Under the pieces are notes generated by a model, which saw only the letters and a program-made list of their open reading frames with translations, ran no database searches and had not been told where the DNA came from. The translations under genes were made by a program, and so were the position numbers. Below, in pieces: positions 29,443-38,508 of a DNA stretch of 51,552 bases; the stretch's first letter is position 1; every line of letters begins with the position of its first letter. Source of the stretch: Prevotella sp. (lineage in GTDB: Bacteria > Bacteroidota > Bacteroidia > Bacteroidales > Bacteroidaceae); contig JALFIM010000058.1 of assembly GCA_022775985.1 (NCBI GenBank), positions 1 through 51,552 on the forward strand. The letters run 5' to 3'.

Positions 29443-29473
29443 CGTTGATTGCCAGCCTGTTGCGCGTGCGCTG

Positions 29474-32041
29474 CTATCTCTGCTCCTTGGGGTACGACAT
29501 ATAGGTGACGGCGGCGGGTCTGCCATCGGCTATGGCTTCGGCACTCACGTTGAGGTACGACATGTTGCGGCCGTTGTACAGCTCGATGTGTACCTCGCCG
29601 TTGGCATCGGTGCGTGCCGAAGGATTCCAGTACAGCGTGCGGCGCGTGTCGTCGGGCACATCGAGCACGCTGATGTCGGCATACTGCGGAGAGTAGAACT
29701 GCGCCGGCTCGTTGTAGCCCTGTATGATGGTGCGGCGTATGCCGTGCGTGGGTGCGAACACCCCTGACGGGTTCCAACGCTCGTTCATGGTGAAGTCGCA
29801 CCTCACTGCCATGCGGCGGAGCTGAGTCTGGCTGATGGTGTCTACATCGGCGGTGCGGTTGTTGGTGAATATGTCCACCATGTCCGTCTCCTTCACGCGG
29901 AAGTTCTTGTCGAAGTTGAGCGACTTGAGCCCCGTCTTGTCGCGGTAGAGCAGGGCAGTCTCTATCATATCGTTGCACCCCTTGAGGAACGGCAGCGATA
30001 TGTCCTTGCCGTTGGCGCTGTACTTCAGCGAGTCTACGCGGTATCTGAGGCCGTCGCGGTCGATGTTGGGGTTGACGGTGTGCATGAGCCATGCCATGTC
30101 GTCGGGTACGAACTTGCCCTCGTCGCGCATCTTGTCGATGAACTGCCGTATGTTGTAGTAGCCTATGATGTCGCGCTCGAACGTCTCCGTATCCTTCAGT
30201 AGGCTCTTGCGCTTGAACTTGGCTTTCACCACTATCTCGCTTATCATGTGTACGCTGTCGCCCTTGAGCACCGTGGCCAGTGAGTCTATTGACTGCTCGA
30301 GGGCTGTGGTGTCGGCCGGCTCATCCCACACGGGATTGGTCTCGCTGAAGTCGAGCACGCGCATGTCGGGCTCGAACGTGCGGTAGAGACTCACAAGGGC
30401 GTTGCGGTTGAACTTCTTGTTGTCGCGGCGTGTCTGTATGAGCGACTCCATCTTGCCGTAGAAGTCGTCAAGCGGTATGACGAAGTTGCCCAGCGAGTCG
30501 GCGCGTGTGGAGCCCGTCACATACAGCGTGTCGCGCTGCGCGAGCACGGTGATGCCGATGCCGGCCTGTGACTTGCCGTACCATGAGTCTATGTGTCCGT
30601 AGAGGTTGAGGTTGGGTTCGGGCAGGTACTTGGGGTCGAAGGTCTTTTTGCCCAGGGCCTCGTCGAGGTCGTACTTGCGCCATCCGCGCACCAGCAGCAG
30701 GTTGTCGAGCATGTGGCGGCGGCCCGCGGAGCGGTCGGTGAAGTAGTAGCCGGGGCGGTTGATGTAGCCTTTCAGCTCAGAGGTGAGCAGCAGGTCGGTG
30801 AATATGTTGTCCTCATACTCGCGGTAGTCGGTGTCTACGCCGTCGCGCACGGCCACCGACACCGAGGCGTCGCGCACGGGCTGTCCGCTGCCGTCGGTCA
30901 GACGCAGCACGCAGTTGGCCTTTCTGTATGGCGCGTAGAGCTTGCTGTCGGCCTGAGCCTGTAAGTTGAGCGTGTTGTTGGGATATACGAAGCAGAACCT
31001 GTCGGCCAGGGTGTTGCCGTTGGCGTTGACCAGTGCGAGGCGCGTCACGCCTCCAGGCAGGTCGGAGGTGAGTATGCGCACGTTGCGCTGCAGCTTGTCG
31101 CCGAAGTCAATGGGCACGTATGTGCATGGCGTGGAGTGCGAGAACACGAACAGGGCGAGCTGTTCGGGAGTGGTCTGGGCGTTGCGCTTGATGCTCACCT
31201 CTATGAGGCTGTCGCGCGTGATGGCGCTGAGCACGTAGCCCTTGGGCTGCGCCTGTGGCAAGGTGAACTTGTAGTCCTTGCCCTGGAAGGTCATGGCCAC
31301 CTGCACGGGCTTGCTGCCCGGCTTCACGGTGAAGCTGCCTATGCCGTCGTGTATGGTGGCTACGGGTATGGACTTCTTGCCGTTCTCGTCGAGTATGAAG
31401 CCGCTGATGTCTACCCATCCGCTGTCCTCGCTGAGGGTCTCGAAGCCCACCGTCGATGCCACTCCCTCTATGAGGTTGCCGCCTTCGGGGAAGAAGCGCA
31501 CGCTGAGCTTGCGCACCTTCTGCTTGGGACGCTGCTTCATGCTGTCGTCCATGCGGTATGTGGCTATGCTGCGTGACGTGTCGCTGGTGCTGAGCGGGCG
31601 GCGGTATACTGGTATGACGCGTGAGAAGTAGGGCGGGTTGGGCCCGAACGAGAGCATCCACTTGGTGTATGCCCTCACTTCATAGAATCCTGTGAAGAAC
31701 GTGTTGGCCAGTGATATCTGTCCTTCGCCCTCGCCGTTGTGCAGTTTCACTATCTGCCGGTCCATCACGTTGCCGAGCTGGTCTACGAACTCCACGTACA
31801 GGGGCTTGCTTATGAGGCTCGGCTTGTTGTCGGCATCGTTCACGACGTATGCCTTGTACCATATAGTGTCGCCTTGATAGTAGCTGGAGTTGTCGAAGTG
31901 CAGGTGTACTTTCTCGCTCGGGAAGTCGTGCGCGAAAGCCTGTGCCTTGGCGAAATAGGTGTCGAAGATGCCCTGCGCTCCTGCTGTTGGCGCAATGAGC
32001 GTCATCAGTACGAGGGTCATGATAGTGACGAGTTTTCTCAT
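29474..32041 (-). CDS. Large secreted MG2/macroglobulin-like protein
   Basis: The 855-residue protein has a signal peptide (ending IAPTAGAQ). Its N-terminal part resembles an alpha-2-macroglobulin MG2 domain (KVHLHFDNSSYYQGDTIWYKAYVVN, residues about 43-67), followed by further beta-sandwich domains (FFPEGGNLIEGVAS near 185). A helical/plug-like segment around 600-700 contains SEIVVKAKFKRKSL, reminiscent of TonB-plug regions. No thioester motif (CGEQ) is seen, so it is not a trapping macroglobulin. Proteins of this plan are common and uncharacterised in Bacteroidota and are thought to reside in the periplasm or outer membrane. Single gene; -7 element at 32173-32180. Confidence 0.75.
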   Translation of the reverse strand: MRKLVTIMTLVLMTLIAPTAGAQGIFDTYFAKAQAFAHDFPSEKVHLHFDNSSYYQGDTIWYKAYVVNDADNKPSLISKPLYVEFVDQLGNVMDRQIVKLHNGEGEGQISLANTFFTGFYEVRAYTKWMLSFGPNPPYFSRVIPVYRRPLSTSDTSRSIATYRMDDSMKQRPKQKVRKLSVRFFPEGGNLIEGVASTVGFETLSEDSGWVDISGFILDENGKKSIPVATIHDGIGSFTVKPGSKPVQVAMTFQGKDYKFTLPQAQPKGYVLSAITRDSLIEVSIKRNAQTTPEQLALFVFSHSTPCTYVPIDFGDKLQRNVRILTSDLPGGVTRLALVNANGNTLADRFCFVYPNNTLNLQAQADSKLYAPYRKANCVLRLTDGSGQPVRDASVSVAVRDGVDTDYREYEDNIFTDLLLTSELKGYINRPGYYFTDRSAGRRHMLDNLLLVRGWRKYDLDEALGKKTFDPKYLPEPNLNLYGHIDSWYGKSQAGIGITVLAQRDTLYVTGSTRADSLGNFVIPLDDFYGKMESLIQTRRDNKKFNRNALVSLYRTFEPDMRVLDFSETNPVWDEPADTTALEQSIDSLATVLKGDSVHMISEIVVKAKFKRKSLLKDTETFERDIIGYYNIRQFIDKMRDEGKFVPDDMAWLMHTVNPNIDRDGLRYRVDSLKYSANGKDISLPFLKGCNDMIETALLYRDKTGLKSLNFDKNFRVKETDMVDIFTNNRTADVDTISQTQLRRMAVRCDFTMNERWNPSGVFAPTHGIRRTIIQGYNEPAQFYSPQYADISVLDVPDDTRRTLYWNPSARTDANGEVHIELYNGRNMSYLNVSAEAIADGRPAAVTYMSYPKEQR

Positions 32042-32172
32042 AAGATGAATCGGTTGTTATGTTATTTAATCAAAGGATGTGATGTCAGGCAGTATCTTGT
32101 GGCGTTCGCCGGCATGCCGTGCCGCAGCGGCGTGATGTGTGTATGGCTGCTTCGGCGTGGCTTTCCTTGATA

Positions 32173-32180
32173 CAAAGTTA
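32173..32180 (-). promoter_or_regulatory. -7 promoter element of the MG2-like protein gene
   Basis: TAACTTTG on the minus strand lies about 130 bp upstream of the start codon. The -33 box is not recognisable. Confidence 0.45.
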
Positions 32181-32265
32181 AGTAAAATATTTAATAACGA
32201 GTGCCTTATGACGCGGAAAATGGCGATATGATGATACTTTTGTCAGTAGTGCGCCGCTGTGGGCA

Positions 32266-32374
32266 GCATGCGGAGTGGCCGTGAGAGGCGTACAGAATGG
32301 CCATGGTGGCATGTGGAGTGGCCGTGAGAGGCATACGGAATGGCCGTGGTGGGGCATACGGAATGGCTCATTAG
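32266..32374. repeat. 22-bp-period array, GCATACGGAATGGCC type, five units
   Basis: Units start at 32266, 32288, 32310 (21 bp), 32331 and about 32354. They share GGARTGGCC with alternating GTGAGAG and GTGGTGG ends, so there is a hint of a 44-bp dimer repeat. It lies in the 450-bp gap 32042-32491, which has no gene, between the MG2-like gene's promoter and the rha terminator. Confidence 0.75.
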
Positions 32375-32387
32375 AGAAAACGAAAGT

Positions 32388-32440
32388 CCCCCTCCCGCTG
32401 CCTGTAATGTGGTCAATCGTGTAGGCGTGGCGGAAGGGGG
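32388..32440 (-). terminator. Terminator of the rhamnose operon
   Basis: CCCCCTCCCGC pairs with GCGGAAGGGGG with one mismatch. On the minus strand TTTCGTTTTC follows the stem. It lies about 50 bp past the rhaT stop codon. Confidence 0.65.
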
Positions 32441-32491
32441 ATATCTTAAAAGTGTGTATTCAAGGTATTTTCAGTTGCCATTCAACGGCCC

Positions 32492-33505
32492 TTATTTGAG
32501 CAGTTGAGGTAAGAAAGATGATATTATGAGGATCAGAATACCTGCCAGCAGCACCGTGATGGTCTTGCTTGAGCAGCCTTTCCACTCCTTGAGTATGATG
32601 CCCCACACATTGCTGAATGTCACGTTAAGGGCCATGAGTATGCACCAAGAGAAGGTGAGCAGCGTGGCCGACTCGGTGAGGAAGCCCTTGCCGAGGCTCA
32701 GTCCGAAGAACTGGCTGTACCAGAGCAGTCCGGCGAGTGCGCAGAACAGCACGTTGTTGGCATAGAGAGACGACTTCTTGTAGTCTGCCCATGTGCTGTT
32801 CTTCTGGTTCTGGAAGAAACAGTATGCAGCGTTGGTGATGAAGCCTCCGATAGTCACGAGCAGCGTGGCGGGCAGCGTGCGGAACATGGGGTCAGTCTGT
32901 TCGCCGAAGTTAAGGCCCTCGCCGAATCCCAGTCCTATGCTGAAGCATGCGCTCATGAATCCGGCCAGCAGTGCCACTATTATGCCCTTGGTGAAGTTGA
33001 AGTCCTTGACGGCCTCCTTCTTCTCCTCATCGCTGAGCGATTGCGACTTCATGTGTCCTGCCAGTCCTATCACTCCGATGCCCGCGAGTGTCACCACCAC
33101 GCCCACGATGACCGGGAGCGTGAGGTCAGACACGTTGCCCGTGAACACGGGAGTGAGTATAGTGCCGAGTCCTGCGCACGTACCTAAGGCTATGCTCTGC
33201 CCGAGAGCCACGCCGAGGTACCTCATCGACAGGCCGAACGTGAGTCCGCCGATGCCCCACAGCACTCCGAAGAACATGGTGAGGAGCGACGCTTTCGGGT
33301 CGGCGGCGAACAGCTCCATGAGCGAGTGGCCCTCAGGCACGGCGAGGCATGCCCCGAGAAGCGGGAACACGAGCCACGCGAAGATGCCCTGTACGAGCCA
33401 GTACGACTCCCAGCTCCAGTCCTTTATCTTGTTGATGGGCACGTAGCTGCTCGACTGGCAGAATGCGCCCACCGCTATGATAAGCAGTCCGATTACGATT
33501 TCCAT
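32492..33505 (-). CDS. rhaT: L-rhamnose:proton symporter
   Basis: The 337-residue inner-membrane protein has about ten hydrophobic helices and the RhaT signatures GAFCQSSSYVPINKIKDWSWESYW near the N-terminus (given here as GAFCQSSSYVP and KDWSWESYW) and GVLWGIGGLTFGLSMRYLG. It imports L-rhamnose with a proton. It is the third gene of the rhaB-rhaA-rhaT operon, 41 bp after rhaA, with a terminator shortly after the stop codon. Confidence 0.94.
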   Translation of the reverse strand: MEIVIGLLIIAVGAFCQSSSYVPINKIKDWSWESYWLVQGIFAWLVFPLLGACLAVPEGHSLMELFAADPKASLLTMFFGVLWGIGGLTFGLSMRYLGVALGQSIALGTCAGLGTILTPVFTGNVSDLTLPVIVGVVVTLAGIGVIGLAGHMKSQSLSDEEKKEAVKDFNFTKGIIVALLAGFMSACFSIGLGFGEGLNFGEQTDPMFRTLPATLLVTIGGFITNAAYCFFQNQKNSTWADYKKSSLYANNVLFCALAGLLWYSQFFGLSLGKGFLTESATLLTFSWCILMALNVTFSNVWGIILKEWKGCSSKTITVLLAGILILIISSFLPQLLK

Positions 33506-33546
33506 GTGGTTTTCGTATCTTTACGGTTAGACAAATCGGCGGCCGT

Positions 33547-34800
33547 TCATGCTCTCTTGCTCAGCACCTCAGCCTCGTATTTCTCTATCTCGGGTATGAA
33601 GTCGGTGCCCACGGGCACGTCGTTGCGCTGGCAGTACATGTCCCATACGGCTGCGAACGGCAGGGCCTTCTCCTCCTCGAGGAGCGCGAGACGCTCGAAT
33701 CCCTTGTCCTCGGCCTCGTACTTGCGCAGCTGTGCGAGCGGCTCAAGGAGTGCGCGGAGCAGGCATTTCTGTGCTGCGCGTGTGCCGATGACGTATGCTC
33801 CGATGCGGTTGATGCTTGCATCGAAGTAGTCGAGACCGATGTGTACGCGGTCGAGAGCATCGCAGCGCACTATCTCCTGGAACAGTTCGAGCGTCGGGTC
33901 GTCCATGATGGTCACGTGGTCTGAGTCCCAACGCACCGGGCGCGATACGTGAAGCATCAGCTCGGGTACGAAGAGCAGCAGCGAGGACACCTTGTCTGCC
34001 GTGCTCTCTGTGGGATGGAAGTGGCCCGTATCGAGCGTGATGAGCTTCTGATGCTTGGTGGCGTAGCCGATGTAGAAGTCGTTTGAGCCCACGGTATAGC
34101 TCTCAAGACCTATGCCGAACACCTTAGACTCTATGCAGTCCTTCATGTTCTTGTACTCCTTGGCGAATATCTGGTCGAGCGAGTCGCGCAGCAGGTCGCG
34201 GTACTTCATGCGGTTCACGGTGATGTCCTTGCTTCCGTCGTGTATCCAGAGGTTCATGATACAGGGGTCGCCCTGACGCTCACCCATCACCTCCGATATC
34301 TCACGGCAACGCTTTGTGTGCTCTATCCAGAAGTCGCGGATGCTCTTATCGGGGTTGGCCAGTGAGAGGTTGCCGCTCTTCGGGTGCGAGAATGATGTGG
34401 AGTTGAAGTCGAGCTTAAAGTCGTTCTCCTTAGCCCACTGCATCCAAGACTCGAAGTATTTGGGCTCCACTTGGTCGCGGTCTACGAACTTTCCTTTGAA
34501 GTCGCCGTATATCTCGTGCAGGTTCAGGCGCTGCTTGCCGGGCATAAGAGACGAAGCCTTGAGTATGTCGGCTCTCACCTCGTCTATGTTGCGTGCCTTG
34601 CCGGGGTAGTTGCCAGTGGCCTGTATGCCTCCTGTGAGTGAGCCGTTTGACTCGAATCCTGCCACGTCGTCGGCCTGCCAACAGTGCAGTGAGATACGTA
34701 TTTTGTCCATGGTGTCCATCACCTTCTCTGTGTCGATGCCTAACTCAGCATAGCGTTCCTTGGCTATCTCATAAGCCTTGTTGATGAGTTCTGATTTCAT
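33547..34800 (-). CDS. rhaA: L-rhamnose isomerase
   Basis: The 417-residue cytoplasmic enzyme converts L-rhamnose to L-rhamnulose using Mn2+/Zn2+. The length matches the family. Diagnostic segments include SLHCWQADDVAGFE at the N-terminus, PKSGNLSLANPDKSIRDFWI (residues about 142-161), LDTGHFHPTES and WDSDHVTI, which hold metal-binding His and Asp residues. It lies 41 bp downstream of rhaB on the same strand. Confidence 0.96.
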   Translation of the reverse strand: MKSELINKAYEIAKERYAELGIDTEKVMDTMDKIRISLHCWQADDVAGFESNGSLTGGIQATGNYPGKARNIDEVRADILKASSLMPGKQRLNLHEIYGDFKGKFVDRDQVEPKYFESWMQWAKENDFKLDFNSTSFSHPKSGNLSLANPDKSIRDFWIEHTKRCREISEVMGERQGDPCIMNLWIHDGSKDITVNRMKYRDLLRDSLDQIFAKEYKNMKDCIESKVFGIGLESYTVGSNDFYIGYATKHQKLITLDTGHFHPTESTADKVSSLLLFVPELMLHVSRPVRWDSDHVTIMDDPTLELFQEIVRCDALDRVHIGLDYFDASINRIGAYVIGTRAAQKCLLRALLEPLAQLRKYEAEDKGFERLALLEEEKALPFAAVWDMYCQRNDVPVGTDFIPEIEKYEAEVLSKRA

Positions 34801-34841
34801 AGTGGTAATTTATTTAGTTGGTTATTATTCTCTTTGTTGTG

Positions 34842-36326
34842 TCATCCGGCCTTGGCCACGATGTCGAGGTACTTGGCATAAGCCTTGTCCCATACCTCGC
34901 TGTCGGCCGGTGTGTAGTGTTTCATGTCCACGCTGTCGGCTATTATCCTGCGCATGTCGTATATGTCGGCCACGAGTCCTGCTGCCTTTGCCTGAAGCAT
35001 GATGTTGCCTATGGCCGTGCATTCCTGCGGACCGGCGAGCACTTCCACCCCTGTGGCGTTGGCCGTCATCTGGTTGAGCCCGTCGTTGAGCGAGCCTCCG
35101 CCTATGACGTGCAGCCTGTCTATGCGGAAAGGAGCCGTCTCCTTGAGGTAGCCGAACACCTGACGGTAGCGCAGGGCGAGGCTGTCGAAGATGCAGCGGC
35201 ATGTCTGTGCGTAGCCTTCGGGCACGGGCTGACCTGTCTTTCGGCAGTAGTCGGCTATGGCCTGGAGCATGCTCGGCGGATTGGCGAATGACGGATCGTC
35301 GGGATTGATGATGCTTCTGAACGGTGCCTGCTTAGCGGCCTCGCCGTTGAGCGTGGCGTAGTCCTGCGGCACGGTGTCTCCCCACTCGCGGCGGCAGCAC
35401 TCCATGAGCCACATGCCGCAGATGTTTTTCAGGTAGCGTGTGGTGCCCTCGATGCCTCCTTCGTTGGTGAAGTTGCGCTCATAGCTCTGCGGTGTGATGA
35501 CGGGGTCGGCCGTCTCTATGCCCATAAGGCTCCATGTGCCGCTGCTGAGGTATGCGAAGTGCTCGTCGGTGGCGGGTACTGCCGCCACTGCACTGCCCGT
35601 GTCGTGCCCTGCCACGGCCACTACGGGTATGTCGCCCAGCCCGGTCATGCGCTTCACCTCATCCGTGAGCGTGCCCACTACGTGCCCCGGGAACACCATC
35701 TCTCCGAACTGCTGCTGCGTGAGTCCCACGCTTTCGAGCAGTTGGTCATTGAGTCTCTTGGTGCGTGGGTCGAGCATCTGGCTTGTGGATGCTATGGTGT
35801 ACTCGCACACTTTCTTGCCTGTGAGCATCCAGCTCAGCGCGTCTGGTACGAACAGTATCTTGTCTGCGGCCCCCAGTGCGGAGTCGTTGTCGCGGCGCAT
35901 GGCGAACAGCTGGAACAGCGAGTTGAAGTTCATGAACTGTATGCCGGTGATGTCGTACACCTTCTCGCGGCTGAGCTTGGTGCTGAAGTATTGCTCCATG
36001 GCCCCTTCGGTGTGTGGGTCGCGGTAGGCGAGGGGGTTGCGCAGCACGGCATCGTCCTTGCCTATGCACACGAAGTCTACGCCCCATGTGTCTATGCCTA
36101 TGCTCTTGATGTCGGCACCTCGGCGTGCTGCCTCCTTGAGTCCCTTGATTATCTCCCAATAGAGGGCGAATATGTCCCAATAGAAGTGCCCGCCAGTCTC
36201 GATGAGCTGGTTGGCGAAGCGTGTGAGCACCTCCTGCTTTATCTTGCCGTGCTCTATGCGTGCTATTATGGTACGTCCGCTTGTGGCCCCGAGGTCCACT
36301 GCGAAGAAATACTGGTTGTCTTTCAT
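34842..36326 (-). CDS. rhaB: Rhamnulokinase
   Basis: The 494-residue FGGY-family kinase phosphorylates L-rhamnulose to rhamnulose 1-phosphate. The N-terminus (FFAVDLGATSGRTI) holds the first ATP-binding phosphate motif; the second domain includes VAGHDTGSAVAAVP, YLSSGTWSLMGIE and HVIGGGSLND. It heads the operon rhaB-rhaA-rhaT. The aldolase (rhaD-type), lactaldehyde reductase and RhaR regulator that accompany these genes in other Bacteroides are absent from the window, so the pathway must be completed elsewhere. Confidence 0.96.
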   Translation of the reverse strand: MKDNQYFFAVDLGATSGRTIIARIEHGKIKQEVLTRFANQLIETGGHFYWDIFALYWEIIKGLKEAARRGADIKSIGIDTWGVDFVCIGKDDAVLRNPLAYRDPHTEGAMEQYFSTKLSREKVYDITGIQFMNFNSLFQLFAMRRDNDSALGAADKILFVPDALSWMLTGKKVCEYTIASTSQMLDPRTKRLNDQLLESVGLTQQQFGEMVFPGHVVGTLTDEVKRMTGLGDIPVVAVAGHDTGSAVAAVPATDEHFAYLSSGTWSLMGIETADPVITPQSYERNFTNEGGIEGTTRYLKNICGMWLMECCRREWGDTVPQDYATLNGEAAKQAPFRSIINPDDPSFANPPSMLQAIADYCRKTGQPVPEGYAQTCRCIFDSLALRYRQVFGYLKETAPFRIDRLHVIGGGSLNDGLNQMTANATGVEVLAGPQECTAIGNIMLQAKAAGLVADIYDMRRIIADSVDMKHYTPADSEVWDKAYAKYLDIVAKAG

Positions 36327-36405
36327 ATCCGTGAAGTGATTGATTAGAGAGTAATAATTGTCATGCCCGGCGCAGTGGCCGTCCTGTCGTCAATAAGTGA
36401 TGTTG

Positions 36406-36413
36406 CAAATTTA
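36406..36413 (-). promoter_or_regulatory. -7 promoter element of the rhamnose operon
   Basis: TAAATTTG on the minus strand lies about 80 bp upstream of rhaB. No TTTG is found at the correct spacing, which fits an activator-dependent promoter; Bacteroides rha genes are known to need the AraC-type activator RhaR. Confidence 0.45.
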
Positions 36414-36580
36414 GGAATTAAGCGAAACAATGCCCACGATATTTTGACAAATATACATCAACTTATGTTCCCTGTGCTGTGCTTTTTGTGTTTTCCATGT
36501 ACTGTGCCTTGATATATGGCACAGCGTGCCGTGTTTTTTGATACCACGCGCCGCCCACGGTGCGTGCATGCGTGTGTGGG

Positions 36581-37612
36581 TCAGGCTTTTGCGTGCCCGC
36601 TGCCGGCATCGGTGGCGAGACTGTCTACGTATCTCTGCAGGTCGTCTACTATGTGGCGGTAGGGCGTGGAGGCTATGAACCCCACGTTCTTGCGTACCGA
36701 CGCGTTGATGTCGCCCACGCTGTTGGTGTAGCACGACAGCTCGTTGCGCCGCTGCGTGCTGTGCATGCTCTGCTGCGTTATCTCGCGCTCGCGCTCCCTC
36801 ACGAGCCTTGCGCACACGCTCTTCATGAGCGGCATGACCACCTGGTCGTACAGATGGTGGCCCTGTATATATAGATATGTGTCATCGGGCGACACCCCGA
36901 GCGTGGCCAACTGTGCGCTGAGGTCGTGCAGCTCGGCCTTGGCCTCGGGGTGCAGGCGGCGCAGTGCGGCCACCTTGTGCTCCACCCTGTGGCTGAGTCG
37001 GGCCAGTATGTCATCGGCATTGGCCGGCGACAGCTTGCCTGTGCTTATGGACTGCAGGAAGTCGGACATGGTGAACTCGGCGTAGTGTGACGAGCGGTAG
37101 TACCAGATGTTCCACACGAACAGCGGATATATTATCCGTGAGAAGCACGCCATGAATGAGCAGAAGTCGAACACGGCATGGTCGTTGAGCGTGACGGCCA
37201 CGCACACGGCGTGCAGCGAGGGCGCGTAGCACTGCATGTTCTCTATGGCGTAGGCGTAGGTGTGGAACACGTAGGGGTTGTGTATCACGATGTCGGACGT
37301 CTGCGTGGCGCCCTGTATGAGATAGTCGTAGTCGGCATCGACGCACGCTATCATGTCGCGGCCACCCTGTCCGGCTATCATGCGCATGATGGCGGCCTTC
37401 TTGCCGCGCTCAAGACGGTCGGAGCGCGATGGCAGCATCACCTCGAAGTAGCGCGTGTCGTCCTCGAAGCGCGTGAGCACGGCACGCCAGAAGAACACGT
37501 CATCGTAGCTCTCCACATAGGCTACGATACGGCGGCGCGTGTGCCGTGAGTTGAGTCGGTTGGCGGCTTCGACGTACAGCGACGTGATGTTTTGGTTGAG
37601 GCGTTTTCCCAT
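36581..37612 (-). CDS. DUF4435 protein (TOPRIM-like), AriB-like partner of the upstream ATPase
   Basis: The 343-residue protein matches the DUF4435 pattern: an early acidic motif (AYVESYDDVFFWR, E34 and D37-D38) and a later DxDxD (CVDADYDYL, D92/D94/D96), as in TOPRIM-type nucleases of the OLD/AriB group. The start MGKRLNQNI at 37612 is chosen; MYTAMGKRL at 37624 is possible. It is 30-45 bp downstream of an ABC-type ATPase, the same pair that forms PARIS (AriA-AriB), a phage-defence system in enterobacteria. As I recall, a pair like this is widespread on Bacteroidales chromosomes, so it may have a housekeeping or a defence role. No nuclease activity is shown. Confidence 0.8.
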   Translation of the reverse strand: MGKRLNQNITSLYVEAANRLNSRHTRRRIVAYVESYDDVFFWRAVLTRFEDDTRYFEVMLPSRSDRLERGKKAAIMRMIAGQGGRDMIACVDADYDYLIQGATQTSDIVIHNPYVFHTYAYAIENMQCYAPSLHAVCVAVTLNDHAVFDFCSFMACFSRIIYPLFVWNIWYYRSSHYAEFTMSDFLQSISTGKLSPANADDILARLSHRVEHKVAALRRLHPEAKAELHDLSAQLATLGVSPDDTYLYIQGHHLYDQVVMPLMKSVCARLVREREREITQQSMHSTQRRNELSCYTNSVGDINASVRKNVGFIASTPYRHIVDDLQRYVDSLATDAGSGHAKA

Positions 37613-37656
37613 AGCAGTGTACATTAGGTGTGGCTGAGGCACAGGCGCGTGCCGGC

Positions 37657-38481
37657 TCAGCGCGGGTTGTTGTCGGTGATGTCGCTCACCTCGGTCACGC
37701 GGTCCATCCATCCGTTCATCACCAAGGCCGGGCTGTGCGTGGTGAGGATAATCTGCACGTTGGGGTTGAGCGAGAGTATGAGCTCTATGAGCCTCTGCTG
37801 CCACTCCACATGCAGGCTCACCTCAGGCTCGTCCATGAAGAGCACGTAGTTCTCGTTGTCCTCCACGAGCACCGTGAGCAGTATGGCGAGCATCTGTTTC
37901 TCGCCGCTCGACAGCTGGTATGGCACGAGCGTCTCGCCTATCTGCGTGAACCTGATTTCGTTCTCGGTGCGTATGATGCGCTTGCCCGTCTCGCTGAACA
38001 GCTCGTCTATGATGTCCTGGAACCGCCGCTTGGGCTCCGACATCTGCTGTGCCCGCTGTGCCGCGTCGGGAGCACCGCTCTGCAGCGCCGCTATGATGCG
38101 GTTGCCCACGTTCACCTGGTAGTCGAGGTACTTGCGCTGCAGCTGGAACAGCTGGAAGTCGAGCTCCGTGGCAAGACTCATGTTGAGCTTGCTTATGGTG
38201 TCGATGTTGAGCAGCGGACGGTCAAACGAGCGTATCACGTCGAACCGTATCCACTTGGCGTCCTCGGGCACCACCTTGAGGCGCACGCCCTTGAGCATGT
38301 GGCTGGGAAACTCTCCGCCAGCGGTGAGGCCCTTCACCACCTTGTTCAGGATGGTGCTCTTGCCCACACCGTTCACGCCGCTCAGTATGTTCACCTGTCG
38401 GTCGAGGTCCCACACGATGTGCTTCTTGCCGCTCCATAGCGAGTCTATCTCTATCTGCTGTATATAGTCGGCGTATCTCAT
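37657..38481 (-). CDS. Compact ABC/SMC-type ATPase, AriA-like
   Basis: The 274-residue protein has Walker A at residues 35-43 (GVNGVGKST), the ABC signature at 190-197 (LSSGEKQM), Walker B at 212-220 (YVLFMDEPE) and an H-loop (TTHSP, 247-251). These mark it as an AAA15/21-like ATPase that dimerises around two ATPs. The ~130 residues between Walker A and the signature are a short helical insert instead of the long coiled coil of SMC proteins. It lies 27 bp downstream of the aminotransferase gene and just upstream of the DUF4435 gene, in an apparent three-gene operon. The pair is reminiscent of PARIS. Confidence 0.88.
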   Translation of the reverse strand: MRYADYIQQIEIDSLWSGKKHIVWDLDRQVNILSGVNGVGKSTILNKVVKGLTAGGEFPSHMLKGVRLKVVPEDAKWIRFDVIRSFDRPLLNIDTISKLNMSLATELDFQLFQLQRKYLDYQVNVGNRIIAALQSGAPDAAQRAQQMSEPKRRFQDIIDELFSETGKRIIRTENEIRFTQIGETLVPYQLSSGEKQMLAILLTVLVEDNENYVLFMDEPEVSLHVEWQQRLIELILSLNPNVQIILTTHSPALVMNGWMDRVTEVSDITDNNPR

Positions 38482-38508
38482 AACATTGGGTTTTGATGTG
38501 TTGTCTAT

